Origin: an uncultured Scytonema sp.
GTDB taxonomy: Bacteria; Cyanobacteriota; Cyanobacteriia; Cyanobacteriales; Nostocaceae
DNA: 64,000 nt
NCBI GenBank assembly: GCA_937873135.1
Contig: CALMVQ010000290.1
Location: forward strand, 2,259 to 66,258
Direction: 5' to 3'
In this document: positions 42,153 to 53,241 of the stretch, piece after piece
How positions within the stretch are numbered: the stretch's first letter is position 1
Layout of the letters: each line of letters starts with the position of its first letter
Notes under the pieces: generated by a model
What the model saw: only the letters and a program-made list of their open reading frames with translations
Told to the model about the DNA's origin: nothing
Database searches by the model: none
Program-made: the position numbers and the translations under genes

Positions 42153-45100
42153 CTAATTTGAATACGCCTCCATTGGCAGACAAGAGCAAACAAAATTCCT
42201 GTCGCCATAAGCGTTGTCAACGCGACCGACACTAGGCCAGAATTTGTGGTCACGAGTCCAAGGTGCGGGGTAAGCAGCTTGTTCGCGAGAGTAAGGATGG
42301 TTCCACTCTCCAACGATTAAACTTTCTGCTGTGTGAGGTGCATTTTTCAAGAGATTATCTTGGGGATCGACCTTACCAGACTCAATTTCCGCGATTTCTG
42401 CGCGGATGGCAATCATGGCATCGCAGAAACGATCCAACTCTTCTTTGGATTCGCTTTCTGTTGGTTCCACCATAATTGTACCTGCTACAGGCCAGGAAAC
42501 TGTTGGTGCATGGAAACCATAATCCATGAGCCGCTTGGCTACGTCATCGATTTCGATCCCCGCAGATTTTTTGAGCGATCGCAAATCCAAAATGCACTCA
42601 TGGGCGACTAAACCATTTTTCCCCTTATACAAAACGGGATAATATTGCTCAAGTCTACGAGCGATATAGTTAGCATTGAGAATTGCCACCTTCGTTGCTT
42701 CCGTCAAACCCTCTGCACCCATCATGGCAATGTACATCCAAGAAATGACCAGGATACTAGCACTTCCCCAAGGTGCAGCAGAAACAGCACCGGGCGATTT
42801 TTGATTTGGCAAAAAGCTGCTTAGAGCGAAACCCTCAGTCGCAAATTTTCCAAAACGGATTTTGGATTTTGGATGAGAAATTTCTTCTTTCCCATTCCCA
42901 ATTCCCAATTCCTGATTACCTATTACAGGATGTCCGGGCAAAAACTCTACCAGATGCTGTACAACGCCGATTGGTCCCATACCAGGGCCACCGCCACCGT
43001 GGGGTATACAGAATGTTTTGTGCAGGTTCAAGTGACAGACATCAGCGCCAATATCTCCTGGACGACAAAGTCCAACTTGGGCGTTCATATTTGCCCCATC
43101 CATGTAAACTTGTCCACCGTGAGTATGGATAACAGCACAGATTTCCTGAATTTGCTCCTCGAACACACCGTGAGTTGAGGGATATGTCACCATCAATGCT
43201 GCGAGTTCTTTGCTATGCTTTTCGGCCTTAGCCTTAAGATCGTCAAGATCAACATTACCTTCATAATCACAAGCAACAGTAACAACCTTCATTCCGCACA
43301 TCACCGCGCTTGCAGGATTTGTTCCATGTGCTGAAGAGGGAATCAAACAGATATTACGGTGTCCTTCATCACGACTTTCATGATACCTACGGATTACCAA
43401 AAGTCCCGTGTATTCTCCTTGAGAACCAGCATTTGGTTGTAGGGAAATTCCTGCAAACCCCGTGATTTCAGCAAGCCATTCTTCCAGCTGCTGGAACATA
43501 ATTTGATAACCCCGCGTTTGCGACAGGGGTGCAAAAGGATGAATTTTGCTAAACTCAGCCCAACTGACTGGGATCATCTCAGATGTCGCATTTAGCTTCA
43601 TTGTGCATGAGCCTAAAGGAATCATTGATGTCGTCAAAGACAAATCCTTAGTTTCTAGCTGATGAAGATAGCGCAGTAACTCAGTTTCTGAGTGATAGCG
43701 GTTGAAGATGGGGTGGGTGAGATAAGTGCTGGTACGGGGGAACAACAAAGAAACAGAGGGGGATGAGAGAGAGGTTAATTCTTCTAAAGTAAAGGGTACC
43801 TCGTTGCCAATCGCGAAAATTTGCCACAAATCGATTAAATCTTGCTCTGTCGTAGTTTCGTCAAGGGAAATACCTACAGTATCCTGAGCAAAAATTCGTA
43901 TATTAATTTTGTGCTTTTCGCAAGCTTCTAAAATGTCTTCTAGAGAATGTGTTCCTAATTCTACCCGTAATGTGTCAAAGAAATTTTCGGAACTAATACT
44001 GTAACCCAGTCGCTTCAATCCTTCTGCCAGTTTTACAGCCATGAAGTGGATCTTCTCAGCAATTTTCCGTATGCCAGTCGGACCGTGATATACCGCATAC
44101 GCACTTGCCATCACAGCTAATAGCACTTGTGCCGTACAAATATTGCTGGTGGCTTTTTCACGGCGGATGTGCTGTTCGCGGGTTTGTAAGGTCAAACGCA
44201 ACGCAGTTTTTCCATAAGCATCTTTTGATACACCGACGATTCGTCCGGGAATCTGCCGCTTGTACTCTTCTTTGGTGGCAAAATAAGCTGCATGAGGTCC
44301 CCCATAGCCTAAAGGAATACCAAAGCGTTGCGTACTTCCCACAGCAATATCAGCCCCAAATTCACCAGGGGGTGTTAGGAGAGTTAGGCTTAAGGGGTCT
44401 GCGGCTACCGTCACTAAAGCACCCGTAGCATGGGATTCTTTTACAAAAGCCCGGTAGTCGTAGATTGTGCCGTCATTAGCAGGATATTGTAGAATTGCGC
44501 CAAAAATCGGTTGCGAAAAATCAAAAGTTTGATGGTTCCCGACAATAATGTTGATTCCCAAAGGTTTAGCCCGTGTTTGTATCACCTCAATAGTTTGGGG
44601 ATGACAGTCACGAGAAACGAAATAGCTATTTGCTTTATTTTTACAAAAACCATAGCTCATACTCATAGCTTCTGCTGCTGCTGTGGCTTCGTCGAGTAAC
44701 GAAGCATTAGCAATTTCCAAACCAGTCAAGTCGATAATCATGGTTTGAAAATTAAGCAGTGCTTCTAGTCGTCCTTGAGCAATTTCCGGTTGATAAGGGG
44801 TGTAGGCAGTGTACCAACCGGGATTTTCCAAGATGTTGCGCCCAATTACGGGTGGGGTTATACAGTCGTAATATCCCATACCAATGAACGAGCGAAAAAC
44901 TTGATTTTTTAAAGCTATTTCTTTTAACCTAGCAAGCGCAGCGTATTCGCTGAATGAGCCTGGCAACTGTAATGGTTGTAACAGCCGGATTGAGCGCGGT
45001 ACCGTTTGGTCAATAAAATCGTCAAGGGATTCTAGGGTTTTATCATTATCAGGCTGTAGCTTGGAGGATAATGTCTGCTCATTGCTGTAGGTATTGCCCA

Positions 45101-45230
45101 GTACCTCAAGCATTTGCTGAACATCATCTGATGATGGTCCAATGTGCCGTTCTTTAAAGGAACTTAACATTTGGCTTTCCCCCAGGATCTGCTGATAGCT
45201 TGACTGAGGACGAGGGGCGTTAATTACCAC
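42153..45230 (-). CDS. gcvP: Glycine dehydrogenase (decarboxylating), glycine cleavage P protein, with an in-frame insertion
   Basis: A 1025-residue GcvP, the PLP enzyme that decarboxylates glycine and passes the aminomethyl group to the H-protein lipoyl arm, central to photorespiratory 2-phosphoglycolate salvage. Family blocks include [36 protein letters not shown] and the PLP lysine region [20 protein letters not shown] at about residue 735. About 45 extra residues at 767-811 (from [11 protein letters not shown] to PNQKSPGA) interrupt the normally continuous LPGHPV...[11 protein letters not shown] and account for the unusual length. The start is GTG 45230, or ATG 45170 if shorter. Last gene of the gcvT-gcvH-gcvP series. 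Confidence 0.95.
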   Translation of the reverse strand: MVINAPRPQSSYQQILGESQMLSSFKERHIGPSSDDVQQMLEVLGNTYSNEQTLSSKLQPDNDKTLESLDDFIDQTVPRSIRLLQPLQLPGSFSEYAALARLKEIALKNQVFRSFIGMGYYDCITPPVIGRNILENPGWYTAYTPYQPEIAQGRLEALLNFQTMIIDLTGLEIANASLLDEATAAAEAMSMSYGFCKNKANSYFVSRDCHPQTIEVIQTRAKPLGINIIVGNHQTFDFSQPIFGAILQYPANDGTIYDYRAFVKESHATGALVTVAADPLSLTLLTPPGEFGADIAVGSTQRFGIPLGYGGPHAAYFATKEEYKRQIPGRIVGVSKDAYGKTALRLTLQTREQHIRREKATSNICTAQVLLAVMASAYAVYHGPTGIRKIAEKIHFMAVKLAEGLKRLGYSISSENFFDTLRVELGTHSLEDILEACEKHKINIRIFAQDTVGISLDETTTEQDLIDLWQIFAIGNEVPFTLEELTSLSSPSVSLLFPRTSTYLTHPIFNRYHSETELLRYLHQLETKDLSLTTSMIPLGSCTMKLNATSEMIPVSWAEFSKIHPFAPLSQTRGYQIMFQQLEEWLAEITGFAGISLQPNAGSQGEYTGLLVIRRYHESRDEGHRNICLIPSSAHGTNPASAVMCGMKVVTVACDYEGNVDLDDLKAKAEKHSKELAALMVTYPSTHGVFEEQIQEICAVIHTHGGQVYMDGANMNAQVGLCRPGDIGADVCHLNLHKTFCIPHGGGGPGMGPIGVVQHLVEFLPGHPVIGNQELGIGNGKEEISHPKSKIRFGKFATEGFALSSFLPNQKSPGAVSAAPWGSASILVISWMYIAMMGAEGLTEATKVAILNANYIARRLEQYYPVLYKGKNGLVAHECILDLRSLKKSAGIEIDDVAKRLMDYGFHAPTVSWPVAGTIMVEPTESESKEELDRFCDAMIAIRAEIAEIESGKVDPQDNLLKNAPHTAESLIVGEWNHPYSREQAAYPAPWTRDHKFWPSVGRVDNAYGDRNFVCSCLPMEAYSN

Positions 45231-45426
45231 AAATTGCTCTCCAGACGCGACTAATTCATATTTTGCAACAAATATATGAGAAGCATCGGGTTTAAGCGAC
45301 CAGTTTATCTAAATTTCATGAAGTTTTTCTAAAGAAGTCAGGAGTCAGGAGTCAGGAGTAGGAAACCGATAGTGCCCTCTGCTCCTTCTCTGCCTCTTTG
45401 CTCCTCTGCACGTTAGCGCGCAGACG

Positions 45427-45813
45427 CTACTCCCCTTCTACTTGAGCGCTATACTCATCTGCACTCATGATATCGTCAATATCACTGAGATCATTGACGC
45501 GAACTTTCAACAACCACCCCTCGCCGTAAGGATCTTCTGCAACTTGTTCGGGAGCTTCAATCATGGCATCATTACGTTCTATTACTGTGCCTGATACAGG
45601 TGAATTCAAGTCTTCAACCGCTTTGACCGATTCAATTGTGCCAAAGCTTTCTCCTTTGATTAAAGCGTCACTGACTTCTGGCAATTCCAAAAACACAATG
45701 TCACCCAATTGATCTACGGCAAAGGCACTAATGCCAATCGTCGCAATTTCACCCTCTAACCGCACATATTCATGAGTATCCAGGTACTTCAAATCTGAAG
45801 GATATTCGTTCAT
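45427..45813 (-). CDS. gcvH: Glycine cleavage system H protein
   Basis: A 128-residue H protein from ATG 45813 ([17 protein letters not shown]); the upstream extension to 45867 looks untranslated. The lipoyl-accepting lysine is in [19 protein letters not shown], and [20 protein letters not shown] is the lipoyl-domain core. It shuttles the aminomethyl group between the P, T and L proteins. It lies 61 bp after gcvT and about 200 bp before gcvP, with short tandem CAGGAGT repeats (near 45338-45360) in the second gap. Confidence 0.96.
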   Translation of the reverse strand: MNEYPSDLKYLDTHEYVRLEGEIATIGISAFAVDQLGDIVFLELPEVSDALIKGESFGTIESVKAVEDLNSPVSGTVIERNDAMIEAPEQVAEDPYGEGWLLKVRVNDLSDIDDIMSADEYSAQVEGE

Positions 45814-45874
45814 ACATACCACTCCTGTTCCACAACAAAAACTATTATGCTTGATAACTAATAACAATTAGCAA

Positions 45875-47011
45875 TTAGCCGTTCGTCATCCGATTTTTTG
45901 ACCGATAAAATGGACGTTTAACGACAACTGCTGGGTAAGTATTGCCGCGAATTTCCACGAATAGGGGCTGACCGATAGTTGCTAGCTGGGTAGGAACGTA
46001 AGCTAAGGCGATCGGATAACCGAGTGTAGGTGATAGTGTACCACTGCTAACATCTCCAACTACTATATCTGTTGATAATACTCGGTAACCGTGACGGGCA
46101 ATATTGCGTCCTTGCATCTGTAAACCTACCAGTCGGCGCTGAACTCCAGCAGATTTTTGTTGTTCCAAGGTTGACCTTCCAATAAAATCACCTTTAGTAT
46201 CTAAGTGAACCAGCCAACCTAAACCAGCTTCTAAGGGAGTGGTGGTGTCGTCAATATCTTGCCCGTAAAGTGCCATTGCCGCTTCGAGTCTAAGGGTGTC
46301 TCTCGCACCCAAACCACAGGGAACAACACCAGCATTCAGAAGATTCTGCCACAATTCTATTCCCACATCTGGATCTAACATCACTTCAAATCCATCTTCC
46401 CCAGTGTAACCAGTGCGAGCAATAAATGCCGATTTCCCCAGTAATGTTGCCTCTAAATGCCCAAATCCCTTAACTGGAGTCAAGTCTTCAAGTACAAAAG
46501 ATTGAAGGAAGCTACAAGCTTTTGGTCCTTGCACGGCAATTAAGACTTTTTCTCTTGAAAGGTCTTGAAATTCCACTCGCTTTAAGTCTAAGTGTTGCAA
46601 TAACCATACTTTATCTTTGGTAGTAGTAGTCGCATTGACTATCAACACTCCTCGCTGTTCTCCAGTAGATTCTTCACCTTGGTAATAAAAAATGATGTCG
46701 TCTATGATCCCACTTAAGGGGTTTAACAATACACTGTATTGTGCTTGACCCTGTTGTAAGCGACTCAAGTCTGAAGGAACTAAAGGCTGTAGTTGGGAAA
46801 TAAGGTCTTTAGAACGTAAGCTAAATTTGCCCATGTGGGAAATATCGAACATTCCTGCTGTATTTCTTACAGCTTCGTGTTCTCGACTAATCCCGATAAA
46901 CTGTACAGGCATTTCCCAACCCCCAAAGTTGGTAAAGCGTGCTTTTAGTTCTTGTGCAAGGGAAAATAGAGGCGTTCGAGTCAGGGAAACGATTTCTTCA
47001 GGATTGGCCAC
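45875..47011 (-). CDS. gcvT: Glycine cleavage system T protein (aminomethyltransferase)
   Basis: A 378-residue GcvT that releases ammonia and makes 5,10-methylene-THF from the H-protein intermediate. Family motifs: KARFTNFGGWEMPVQF, TAGMFDISHMGKFSLRS, ALYGQDIDDTTTPLEAGLGW, a GDFIG, and SSGTLSPTLGYPIALAYV. First gene of the operon with gcvH and gcvP downstream, all minus strand. The C-terminus ends RPFYRSKNRMTNG. No recognisable glycine riboswitch upstream. Confidence 0.96.
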   Translation of the reverse strand: MANPEEIVSLTRTPLFSLAQELKARFTNFGGWEMPVQFIGISREHEAVRNTAGMFDISHMGKFSLRSKDLISQLQPLVPSDLSRLQQGQAQYSVLLNPLSGIIDDIIFYYQGEESTGEQRGVLIVNATTTTKDKVWLLQHLDLKRVEFQDLSREKVLIAVQGPKACSFLQSFVLEDLTPVKGFGHLEATLLGKSAFIARTGYTGEDGFEVMLDPDVGIELWQNLLNAGVVPCGLGARDTLRLEAAMALYGQDIDDTTTPLEAGLGWLVHLDTKGDFIGRSTLEQQKSAGVQRRLVGLQMQGRNIARHGYRVLSTDIVVGDVSSGTLSPTLGYPIALAYVPTQLATIGQPLFVEIRGNTYPAVVVKRPFYRSKNRMTNG

Positions 47012-47553
47012 AAGTTGTTTTGCTGTTGTAGATAAACTTCTTCATCCAGTATTACTGAGAAGACTCCACCTGACTCGCGATCGCTACCTTTTTACAAAAC
47101 TCGCACTTTAACTACGCTAACCAACTCTTGCATTGCCTACCATAATTCATCGCCATCTACGAGGTTGAGCAAGCCCTAATCTCTCCAGTAAGGGTAGTTG
47201 ACTGTATTATCTAACAGCCTCTGTAACTAAGTCGTTGAGGGAAGAGTCTTCTTGTGGAGAAACGTTTTTCAAATCTTTATATTCTTTATCTAAAAAAACA
47301 GACTGTTAATTGATGTATAATGATATCATGATAAAATTATGCACAGAATGAAAAACTCTAAAAAACAAAAAGTTTTAGCAGACTGAAGCGCAACAGCTTC
47401 AGAGATAAGGTTGTATTGAGAAGTCTTTTTCAGAACCTTCAATACGTATAATCGTCAAGGCTGGAAGCTGCTCAAGTAGCGTTACAGTTAGAAATAGTCG
47501 AGGAGGATAGGACTGTTCGAGCCAATCGAAGCCGAGGAGATTTCAAAAACAAT
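47012..47553. other. Intergenic region between pit and gcvT, about 540 bp
   Basis: Contains the upstream region of the gcv operon. I looked for a glycine riboswitch core and did not find one. No ORF with convincing features. A HIP1-containing segment lies near 47077-47085. Confidence 0.5.
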
Positions 47554-47585
47554 CCCCCATGCCTCTTTTTGAAGCGGCACGGGGG
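47554..47585 (-). terminator. Rho-independent terminator of the phosphate transporter gene
   Basis: On the minus strand CCCCCGTGCC pairs with GGCATGGGGG (one mismatch) around a 12-base A/G-rich loop, and is followed by ATTGTTTTTG. It lies 29 bases after the pit stop codon in the correct orientation. Confidence 0.75.
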
Positions 47586-47613
47586 AAACTGATTCAACAA
47601 TACTGTAACAATC

Positions 47614-49098
47614 TTACTTGATGCCAAGAAGATTCAGGATGAGGAACAAACTTGCCGTGAATGAAGCGGCACCAAGCAGTGTACAAGCCGGCAGGGTTAG
47701 TATCCATGATAGTGCTATATTCTTAAGCGTTTCTGCCTGTAACCCAGAACCGCTTGCCGTCATTGTACCTGCTATACCAGACGAGAGTACGTGCGTGGTA
47801 CTAACAGGTAGACCGAAGTGATCGGCAGCAGAAATTGTTGCCGCTGCCACTATTTCTGCCGATGCGCCCTGTCCGTAGGAAAGGTGTTCTTTACCGATCT
47901 TTTCACCCACCGTCACAACGATCCGCTTCCAACCAATCATCGTGCCAATACCTAGTGCAAAGGCGACAGCGACTTTAACGAAATTGGGAATGTACTTGGT
48001 TTCTGTATCCAATGTTTTCTCGTAGCCCTTCAAAGTCTTCTCCTCTTGGGGATTTGTCAGCACTTTTCCCTTGTCTAACTTGCCAATTGTTGAGGAGACG
48101 AGATACATATCGTTTCGTAATGCGCGGCGATCGCTATTTGAAAAACTTTGAAAACTCGTCTTGCCAGACAGCTTGTTCGTAATAGTGTTATTCTTAGCCG
48201 CCAGTGCTGGAAAGATTCCGTTGCTGGCTTTAACGTTTGGTTTCAAGAAGTTTGTAAGTTGGTTAGTTGCTTCTTGGTCGTTCACAGACACTCCAGACGA
48301 CGCATATTGTGCCAGTACTGGAGCTACAGACTGTGACGCACTAAGTAGCGGAGCAACATTCGACGAATGAATATTCAATGCAAATGCACCAGGAAGGACG
48401 GCAACCAGGATCAGTGTCAACAGACCCATACCTTTTTGCCCGTCATTTGAACCGTGGGCAAAGCTAACAGAAGTACATGTTAAAATCAACAAAGCCCGAA
48501 CCCAAGGCGGTGGAGCTTTCTTAGCATCTGCGGGTTGGTACAACTCGGGTCGTCGGATCAACGCCTTTGACAGCAGCAGCAGCCCTGCTGCACAAACGAA
48601 CCCAACAACAGGTGAAACCAATAGCGCAGTGAAGACGTCCTGGACTGGTTTCCAGTTTAGACCCTCGTTTAAGGCATGACCCGATAGCAGTGCATGTCCT
48701 ATACTGACACCCAGGATTGAACCAATCAGAGCGTGTGAACTCGAGTTTGGTAAGCCTACGTACCAAGTTCCAAAGTTCCAAATGATAGCTGAGATCAGAA
48801 TGGAGAATATCATCGCGTAGCTTGGACCCGATCCAATAGTAGTTACCAAATCAATTGGTAAGAGTGCTACGACGGTATAAGCAACGGCTCCGCTCGATAG
48901 CAGCACACCAAGCAGGTTACAAATGCCGGACCAGACGACAGCGACGGTTGGCTTCAGCGAGTGAGTGTATATGACTGTGGCAACTGCATTAGCGGTATCG
49001 TGAAAACCGTTGATCGCTTCAAAAAAGAGCGCGAGTCCCACAGATAACACGAGAAGAAGAACAGTGCTAACTGTTACGGTCTCCCCAAAAAGGTTCAT
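47614..49098 (-). CDS. pit: Inorganic phosphate transporter, PiT family
   Basis: A 494-residue PiT/PHO4-family permease. The two inverted signature halves appear as FEAINGFHDTANAVATVIYT at the N-terminus and SVSFAHGSNDGQKGMGLLTL in the middle, with the repeat partner FGLPVSTTHVLSSGIAGTM near the C-terminus. About ten membrane spans flank a large hydrophilic loop at about 265-385. It imports phosphate (often as metal-phosphate) with protons or sodium. No pho regulator is adjacent. A terminator follows. Confidence 0.94.
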   Translation of the reverse strand: MNLFGETVTVSTVLLLVLSVGLALFFEAINGFHDTANAVATVIYTHSLKPTVAVVWSGICNLLGVLLSSGAVAYTVVALLPIDLVTTIGSGPSYAMIFSILISAIIWNFGTWYVGLPNSSSHALIGSILGVSIGHALLSGHALNEGLNWKPVQDVFTALLVSPVVGFVCAAGLLLLSKALIRRPELYQPADAKKAPPPWVRALLILTCTSVSFAHGSNDGQKGMGLLTLILVAVLPGAFALNIHSSNVAPLLSASQSVAPVLAQYASSGVSVNDQEATNQLTNFLKPNVKASNGIFPALAAKNNTITNKLSGKTSFQSFSNSDRRALRNDMYLVSSTIGKLDKGKVLTNPQEEKTLKGYEKTLDTETKYIPNFVKVAVAFALGIGTMIGWKRIVVTVGEKIGKEHLSYGQGASAEIVAAATISAADHFGLPVSTTHVLSSGIAGTMTASGSGLQAETLKNIALSWILTLPACTLLGAASFTASLFLILNLLGIK

Positions 49099-49821
49099 AT
49101 GATGTTCTCCCTTGGTTAATGAAACTTATATAAGGTAAAACTCAGATTTCAAAATCCAAAACCATAAAATTTTTTGAGGCTCCAGTATGGTATTGCCGTA
49201 TTCAAATATACTGTTATGCTGGAAGCGTTCGTCATCTAAAATCCTACCCATAAAAATATGGTATTAAAACTTGGATACAGTAGGCGAGTGTACTGCGTGC
49301 CTCGGTCCCATGTCACCATTGCTGTGCAAAACGCGCGATTTAAAAAACGTAATTTACATAGATGATATCAAGACATAAATTATACGCTCCTCCCAAATAC
49401 GAGTGTAAATACGGTTCAAAAATTTGCCTATACATGACTTTCATGCAAGCCCCGAGTAGAAGCGTTTTTCCTCAATGTTGAATACGAACTTACATTAGAT
49501 GATTAACATTTCTTCTGAAAAGAATAAGCTTTATTTTCCTCAAATAACGGTAAAGAAGTATTTAACATTTAATTAAGTAAAGTTTAAATTTCACTTATTG
49601 TTATAAATTCAGTCTATGTTTCAGAAACATTATTTGGTTTTCCTAAACTAAATCTACCGTTAGGTTATTGCATAATACAGGTAGGTAAGCTGTCTTTGTC
49701 TAGAACTTGCACTAAATAGCTGTTGCTAGTCATAGATCAGAAAAATACAGTTCACCAATGACGAAATCCCAATGTGCTTTATATAGTTAAATGTATAAGT
49801 ATTGAGATTTATTAATTTGAT
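49099..49821. other. Intergenic region, about 0.7 kb
   Basis: Divergent region between pit and the lumenal pentapeptide gene. No ORF, RNA or strong repeat stands out. The 3' half is very AT-rich. Confidence 0.5.
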
Positions 49822-50322
49822 ATGATGAAATTTTGGCAAGTCCTAGCTGGATTGGTCTTATCTGTGGTTCTTTTTTTGTTTCCCCTACCTGCACAAGCAG
49901 CAAGTTCTTCGAGTGTTACCCGTTCTATAGGCAGTCAGGAACTTGAAAGCAAAAATTATTCCGGTCAAAGCTTAGTTGGGGCTGAGTATACTAATGTCAA
50001 TCTAGAGCAAGCAAATTTTAGCAATGCTGATTTACGAGGAGGGGTATTTAACGGTTCAGTACTGAAGAAAGCAAATTTGCATTCCTCAGATTTCAGTAAT
50101 GGCATAGCTTATCTAGTGGACTTTAAGGGTGCCGATCTCAGTGATGCAATTTTGGTAGAAGCAATGTTGTTGCGTTCTACATTTAATGATGTTGATATTA
50201 CAGGTGCTGACTTTACCGATGCAGTTTTAGATGGTGCAGAAGTGAAAAAACTCTGTACTCGTGCTAGTGGTGTTAATTCTAAAACTGGTGTTTCTACTCG
50301 TGAGTCTTTAGGATGTAAATAA
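49822..50322 (+). CDS. Exported pentapeptide-repeat protein (thylakoid-lumen type)
   Basis: A 166-residue protein with a signal peptide (VLAGLVLSVVLFLFPLPAQA, cleavage after AQA). The mature part holds a pentapeptide right-handed helix: SLVGAEYTNVNLEQANFSNA, DLRGGVFNGSVLKKANLHSS, DFSNG, DFKGADLSDA and DITGADFTDAVLDGA, then a capping region with two cysteines (KKLCTRASG ... ESLGCK) likely to form a disulfide. Related small lumenal pentapeptide proteins occur in cyanobacteria and chloroplasts; their function is unclear. Intact. Confidence 0.88.
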   Translation: MMKFWQVLAGLVLSVVLFLFPLPAQAASSSSVTRSIGSQELESKNYSGQSLVGAEYTNVNLEQANFSNADLRGGVFNGSVLKKANLHSSDFSNGIAYLVDFKGADLSDAILVEAMLLRSTFNDVDITGADFTDAVLDGAEVKKLCTRASGVNSKTGVSTRESLGCK

Positions 50323-50613
50323 CAAAGAGGCAGGGGAGCTATGGGTAATACGGGGAAGAAAAATCAGTTCTTTTTCCCTCTGCTGCTGTACGAGCGGGTT
50401 TGACATGTATATTGCATTTACCCAGATGTTATCTATACTAAATCCCCCCCTACCTGCTCCCCGCTTTCACTAATCATTTTGCAGTTGACAGATGACCATA
50501 GCAGAACAATTTCCCTTTAAATTTTGCCAATATGTTGAATTAGCTTATAAGTGTAATGATAATAGAGGAATGCCGAGTCGTTCTTATACATTAACGTATC
50601 CATCAGCCTAACC

Positions 50614-53070
50614 ATGAGTAGTTCAACAGCGATGAGCCAGACTCTTGATATGCAGGGTTTGACCCAAGACGAGGTTTTACAACGACGGGCGGCTGGGCTT
50701 GGGAACGATGTGAAACTTCAGAGCAGCCGTTCCTATCGCCAGATTTTAAGAGAAAACGTCTTCACATTCATTAACGCAGTATTCTTTGGCATTAGCGTTG
50801 TCTTCGCTTTGCTGGGACGTTTTGGTGATGCCATATTGGTCGTGGTCGTTGTTTTCGGTGCAATGTTAGTCAATGTGTACCAGGAGATTTGGGCAAAACA
50901 GAAACTTGATCGCATTGCACTGCTCAATCGACCAAAAGCAAGCGTTTATCGGGATGGACGCGAGCAGGAAATCGATCCCTACGAGATTGTTGTCGGAGAT
51001 ATTTTCCCCCTCAGGGCAGGTGACCAAATTCTTGTAGATGGGCAAGTTATCGGTGAAGGGCGAATTGAAGTCGATGAATCCCTACTAACAGGGGAATCAG
51101 ATTTAGTTCCCAAAGTTTCAGGTGAAACGGTTTTCTCAGGAAGTTTCTGTGTTAGTGGCAGTATCTGCTACGAAGCTCAAAAAGTAGGAACAGAAACAAC
51201 AGCTTATCAACTCATGACAGGAGCGCGGGCTTACCGCCAAGTTTTGACCCCCCTCCAGCGTGAAATTAACATTGTCATCCGGGCTTTTCTCCTAACCGCC
51301 TGCTTTCTATGGATTTTGACAATTATCGGTTTTATCATCAATCAACATTCGCTCCAAGATTTGGTACAGCGTATTGCTGTCATAGCAGGCTTAGTTCCAG
51401 CTGGATTGCTGATCGCGATTACCTTAGCTTATGGTTTGGGTGCAGTGCGGATGTTGGGACAAGATATTTTGCTCCAGCAAGCGAATGCTATCGAATCACT
51501 TAGTAACGTTAACGTACTGTGTTTGGACAAGACAGGTACGTTGACAACTAACCAAATCAGCTTGCAGACCCTTTTTCCCATCGGGATTAGCCAAGAAAAA
51601 TTACGGATTTTACTAGGCAACTTCGCCGTCAGTACTAGCGCTCCCAATAAAACAAGTGAAGCGATCGCAACAGCTTGTCGTGGACAAACAAAAACTGTCC
51701 AAGCTGAAGTCCCTTTTTCTTCAGCCCGAAAATGGAGTGCATTGGCCTTTAAGAATGGCGTTTACTTTTTAGGTGCACCAGAAATTCTGGAAGCATCAGT
51801 GTCGTTTACGCCTGAGATGCAAGAATTTATTCAAGCAGGCATCGAGCAAGGACTGCGCGTTGTTCTATTTGCTTGGAGCGCAGATACAACGGCACTGCAA
51901 ACCGAGGCAGAAAAACCTAATTTACCGCAAAATCTCACACCGCTAGGAATTATACACTTTAGCGATGTGCTGCGACCAGAGGCAAGAGAGACGCTCGCAG
52001 GTTTTGCCCAAGCGGGTGTGGAACTGAAAGTGATTTCTGGCGACAACCCTCAGACTGTAGCAGCTTTAGCAAAACAAGCTGGTTTCAATCCAGACGTAAA
52101 GGTGGTTTCTGGGTTTGAACTGGCACAGATGGATCAGACGCAGTTTACCCAAGCGGCATTAAGTGGCACGATTTTTGGACGGATTACTCCAGAGCAAAAA
52201 GCTATGCTGGTAGAAGTGTTGCGAAATGCGGGACGTTACGTCGCCATGACTGGAGATGGAGTGAATGATGTCCTTTCGCTGAAACAGGCAAATTTATCGA
52301 TCGCTATGGAAAGTGGCAGTAAAGCAACACGCGCAGTTGCAGATATTATTCTCTTGAAAGACTCCTTTAGTGCTTTACCCCATGCTTTGATCGAAGGACA
52401 GCGCATCCACAATGGTGTTCAAGATGCGATGAAACTTTTTATGGTTCGAGGTATTTGCATCACCTTGCTCATTTTTGCCGCCTCAGTTGTCACCAACAGT
52501 TTCCCTCTGGAAAACAAGCAAAGTGCCCTGATTGCTCTCATCGGTGTTGGTTTGCCAACAATAGTGACCCCTATTTGGGCTAAACCAGGTGTTGGCGATC
52601 GCCGGGGTGTTGTGCGATCGCTACTGCATTTTGTGATCCCAGCCAGCTTTAGCCTGACTCTAGTCGCTTTGTTAGTTTATTTACTTTTTCTAGTCTTTGC
52701 AGTACTGGATCTGCCTGCTGGTGCAAATCCATATCAAATCAACCGTACTATCCCTCGCACCGCCTTGACGACGATCTTGATTATGGGCCAACTGCTGTTA
52801 ATTCCGTTTTTGAAACCTCCAACAACCGCTTGGGTTGGAGGTGAACCTTTAAGCGGCGACTGGCGATATTCGCTCATAACTCTCATGCTGCTCATCGTCT
52901 ACTTCGTAATCGTTTCAATTCCTGCCAATCGGCATTTTTTCGAGTTAACACAACTGAGTCTTGCAAGTGATCTATTTATCGGCTTAGTCGCATTGGACTG
53001 GTGTTTGATCGTACGTTTTTTATGGCGAACTCGATTTTTCGATAGTTTCCTGGGTATTGATTTGAAATAA
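50614..53070 (+). CDS. P-type cation-transporting ATPase (CtpE-like)
   Basis: An 818-residue P-type ATPase with the phosphorylation motif CLDKTGTLTTNQ, the actuator DESLLTGESD and the hinge AMTGDGVNDVLSLKQANLSIAM. The M4 segment reads AGLVPAGLLIAITLAYGLGA in place of the VPEGLP found in most P2 calcium pumps, similar as I recall to the CtpE branch. There are about ten membrane spans and no N-terminal heavy-metal domain or Cys-Pro-Cys motif. The ion is probably calcium or another cation, not a heavy metal; it cannot be fixed from sequence. Confidence 0.9.
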   Translation: MSSSTAMSQTLDMQGLTQDEVLQRRAAGLGNDVKLQSSRSYRQILRENVFTFINAVFFGISVVFALLGRFGDAILVVVVVFGAMLVNVYQEIWAKQKLDRIALLNRPKASVYRDGREQEIDPYEIVVGDIFPLRAGDQILVDGQVIGEGRIEVDESLLTGESDLVPKVSGETVFSGSFCVSGSICYEAQKVGTETTAYQLMTGARAYRQVLTPLQREINIVIRAFLLTACFLWILTIIGFIINQHSLQDLVQRIAVIAGLVPAGLLIAITLAYGLGAVRMLGQDILLQQANAIESLSNVNVLCLDKTGTLTTNQISLQTLFPIGISQEKLRILLGNFAVSTSAPNKTSEAIATACRGQTKTVQAEVPFSSARKWSALAFKNGVYFLGAPEILEASVSFTPEMQEFIQAGIEQGLRVVLFAWSADTTALQTEAEKPNLPQNLTPLGIIHFSDVLRPEARETLAGFAQAGVELKVISGDNPQTVAALAKQAGFNPDVKVVSGFELAQMDQTQFTQAALSGTIFGRITPEQKAMLVEVLRNAGRYVAMTGDGVNDVLSLKQANLSIAMESGSKATRAVADIILLKDSFSALPHALIEGQRIHNGVQDAMKLFMVRGICITLLIFAASVVTNSFPLENKQSALIALIGVGLPTIVTPIWAKPGVGDRRGVVRSLLHFVIPASFSLTLVALLVYLLFLVFAVLDLPAGANPYQINRTIPRTALTTILIMGQLLLIPFLKPPTTAWVGGEPLSGDWRYSLITLMLLIVYFVIVSIPANRHFFELTQLSLASDLFIGLVALDWCLIVRFLWRTRFFDSFLGIDLK

Positions 53071-53241
53071 TGATAAGAGCAATTAGTTAACAGCTAACTG
53101 CTCTTGAAATAAGTTTTCACCTGTTTTAAACTGTCTAGTTATTCCCGTCACGCTATACTACTATAATTAGTTATTTCTTGTTTACTAAACTATGATTATT
53201 TATTTTTCATCGCTCATAACAAATAACAATTAACACTCTAG

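Noticed and set aside
42263-43178. Several plus-strand ORFs antisense to gcvP
   Set aside because: All lie inside the strongly conserved gcvP frame and show no independent features.
45335-45360. CAGGAGT heptamer tract as a regulatory element
   Set aside because: Short heptamer tracts of this type are scattered through cyanobacterial intergenic DNA; nothing ties it to gcv control.
47012-47250. Glycine riboswitch upstream of gcvT
   Set aside because: On the minus strand I found no conserved aptamer core and no tandem structure, so no riboswitch is called.
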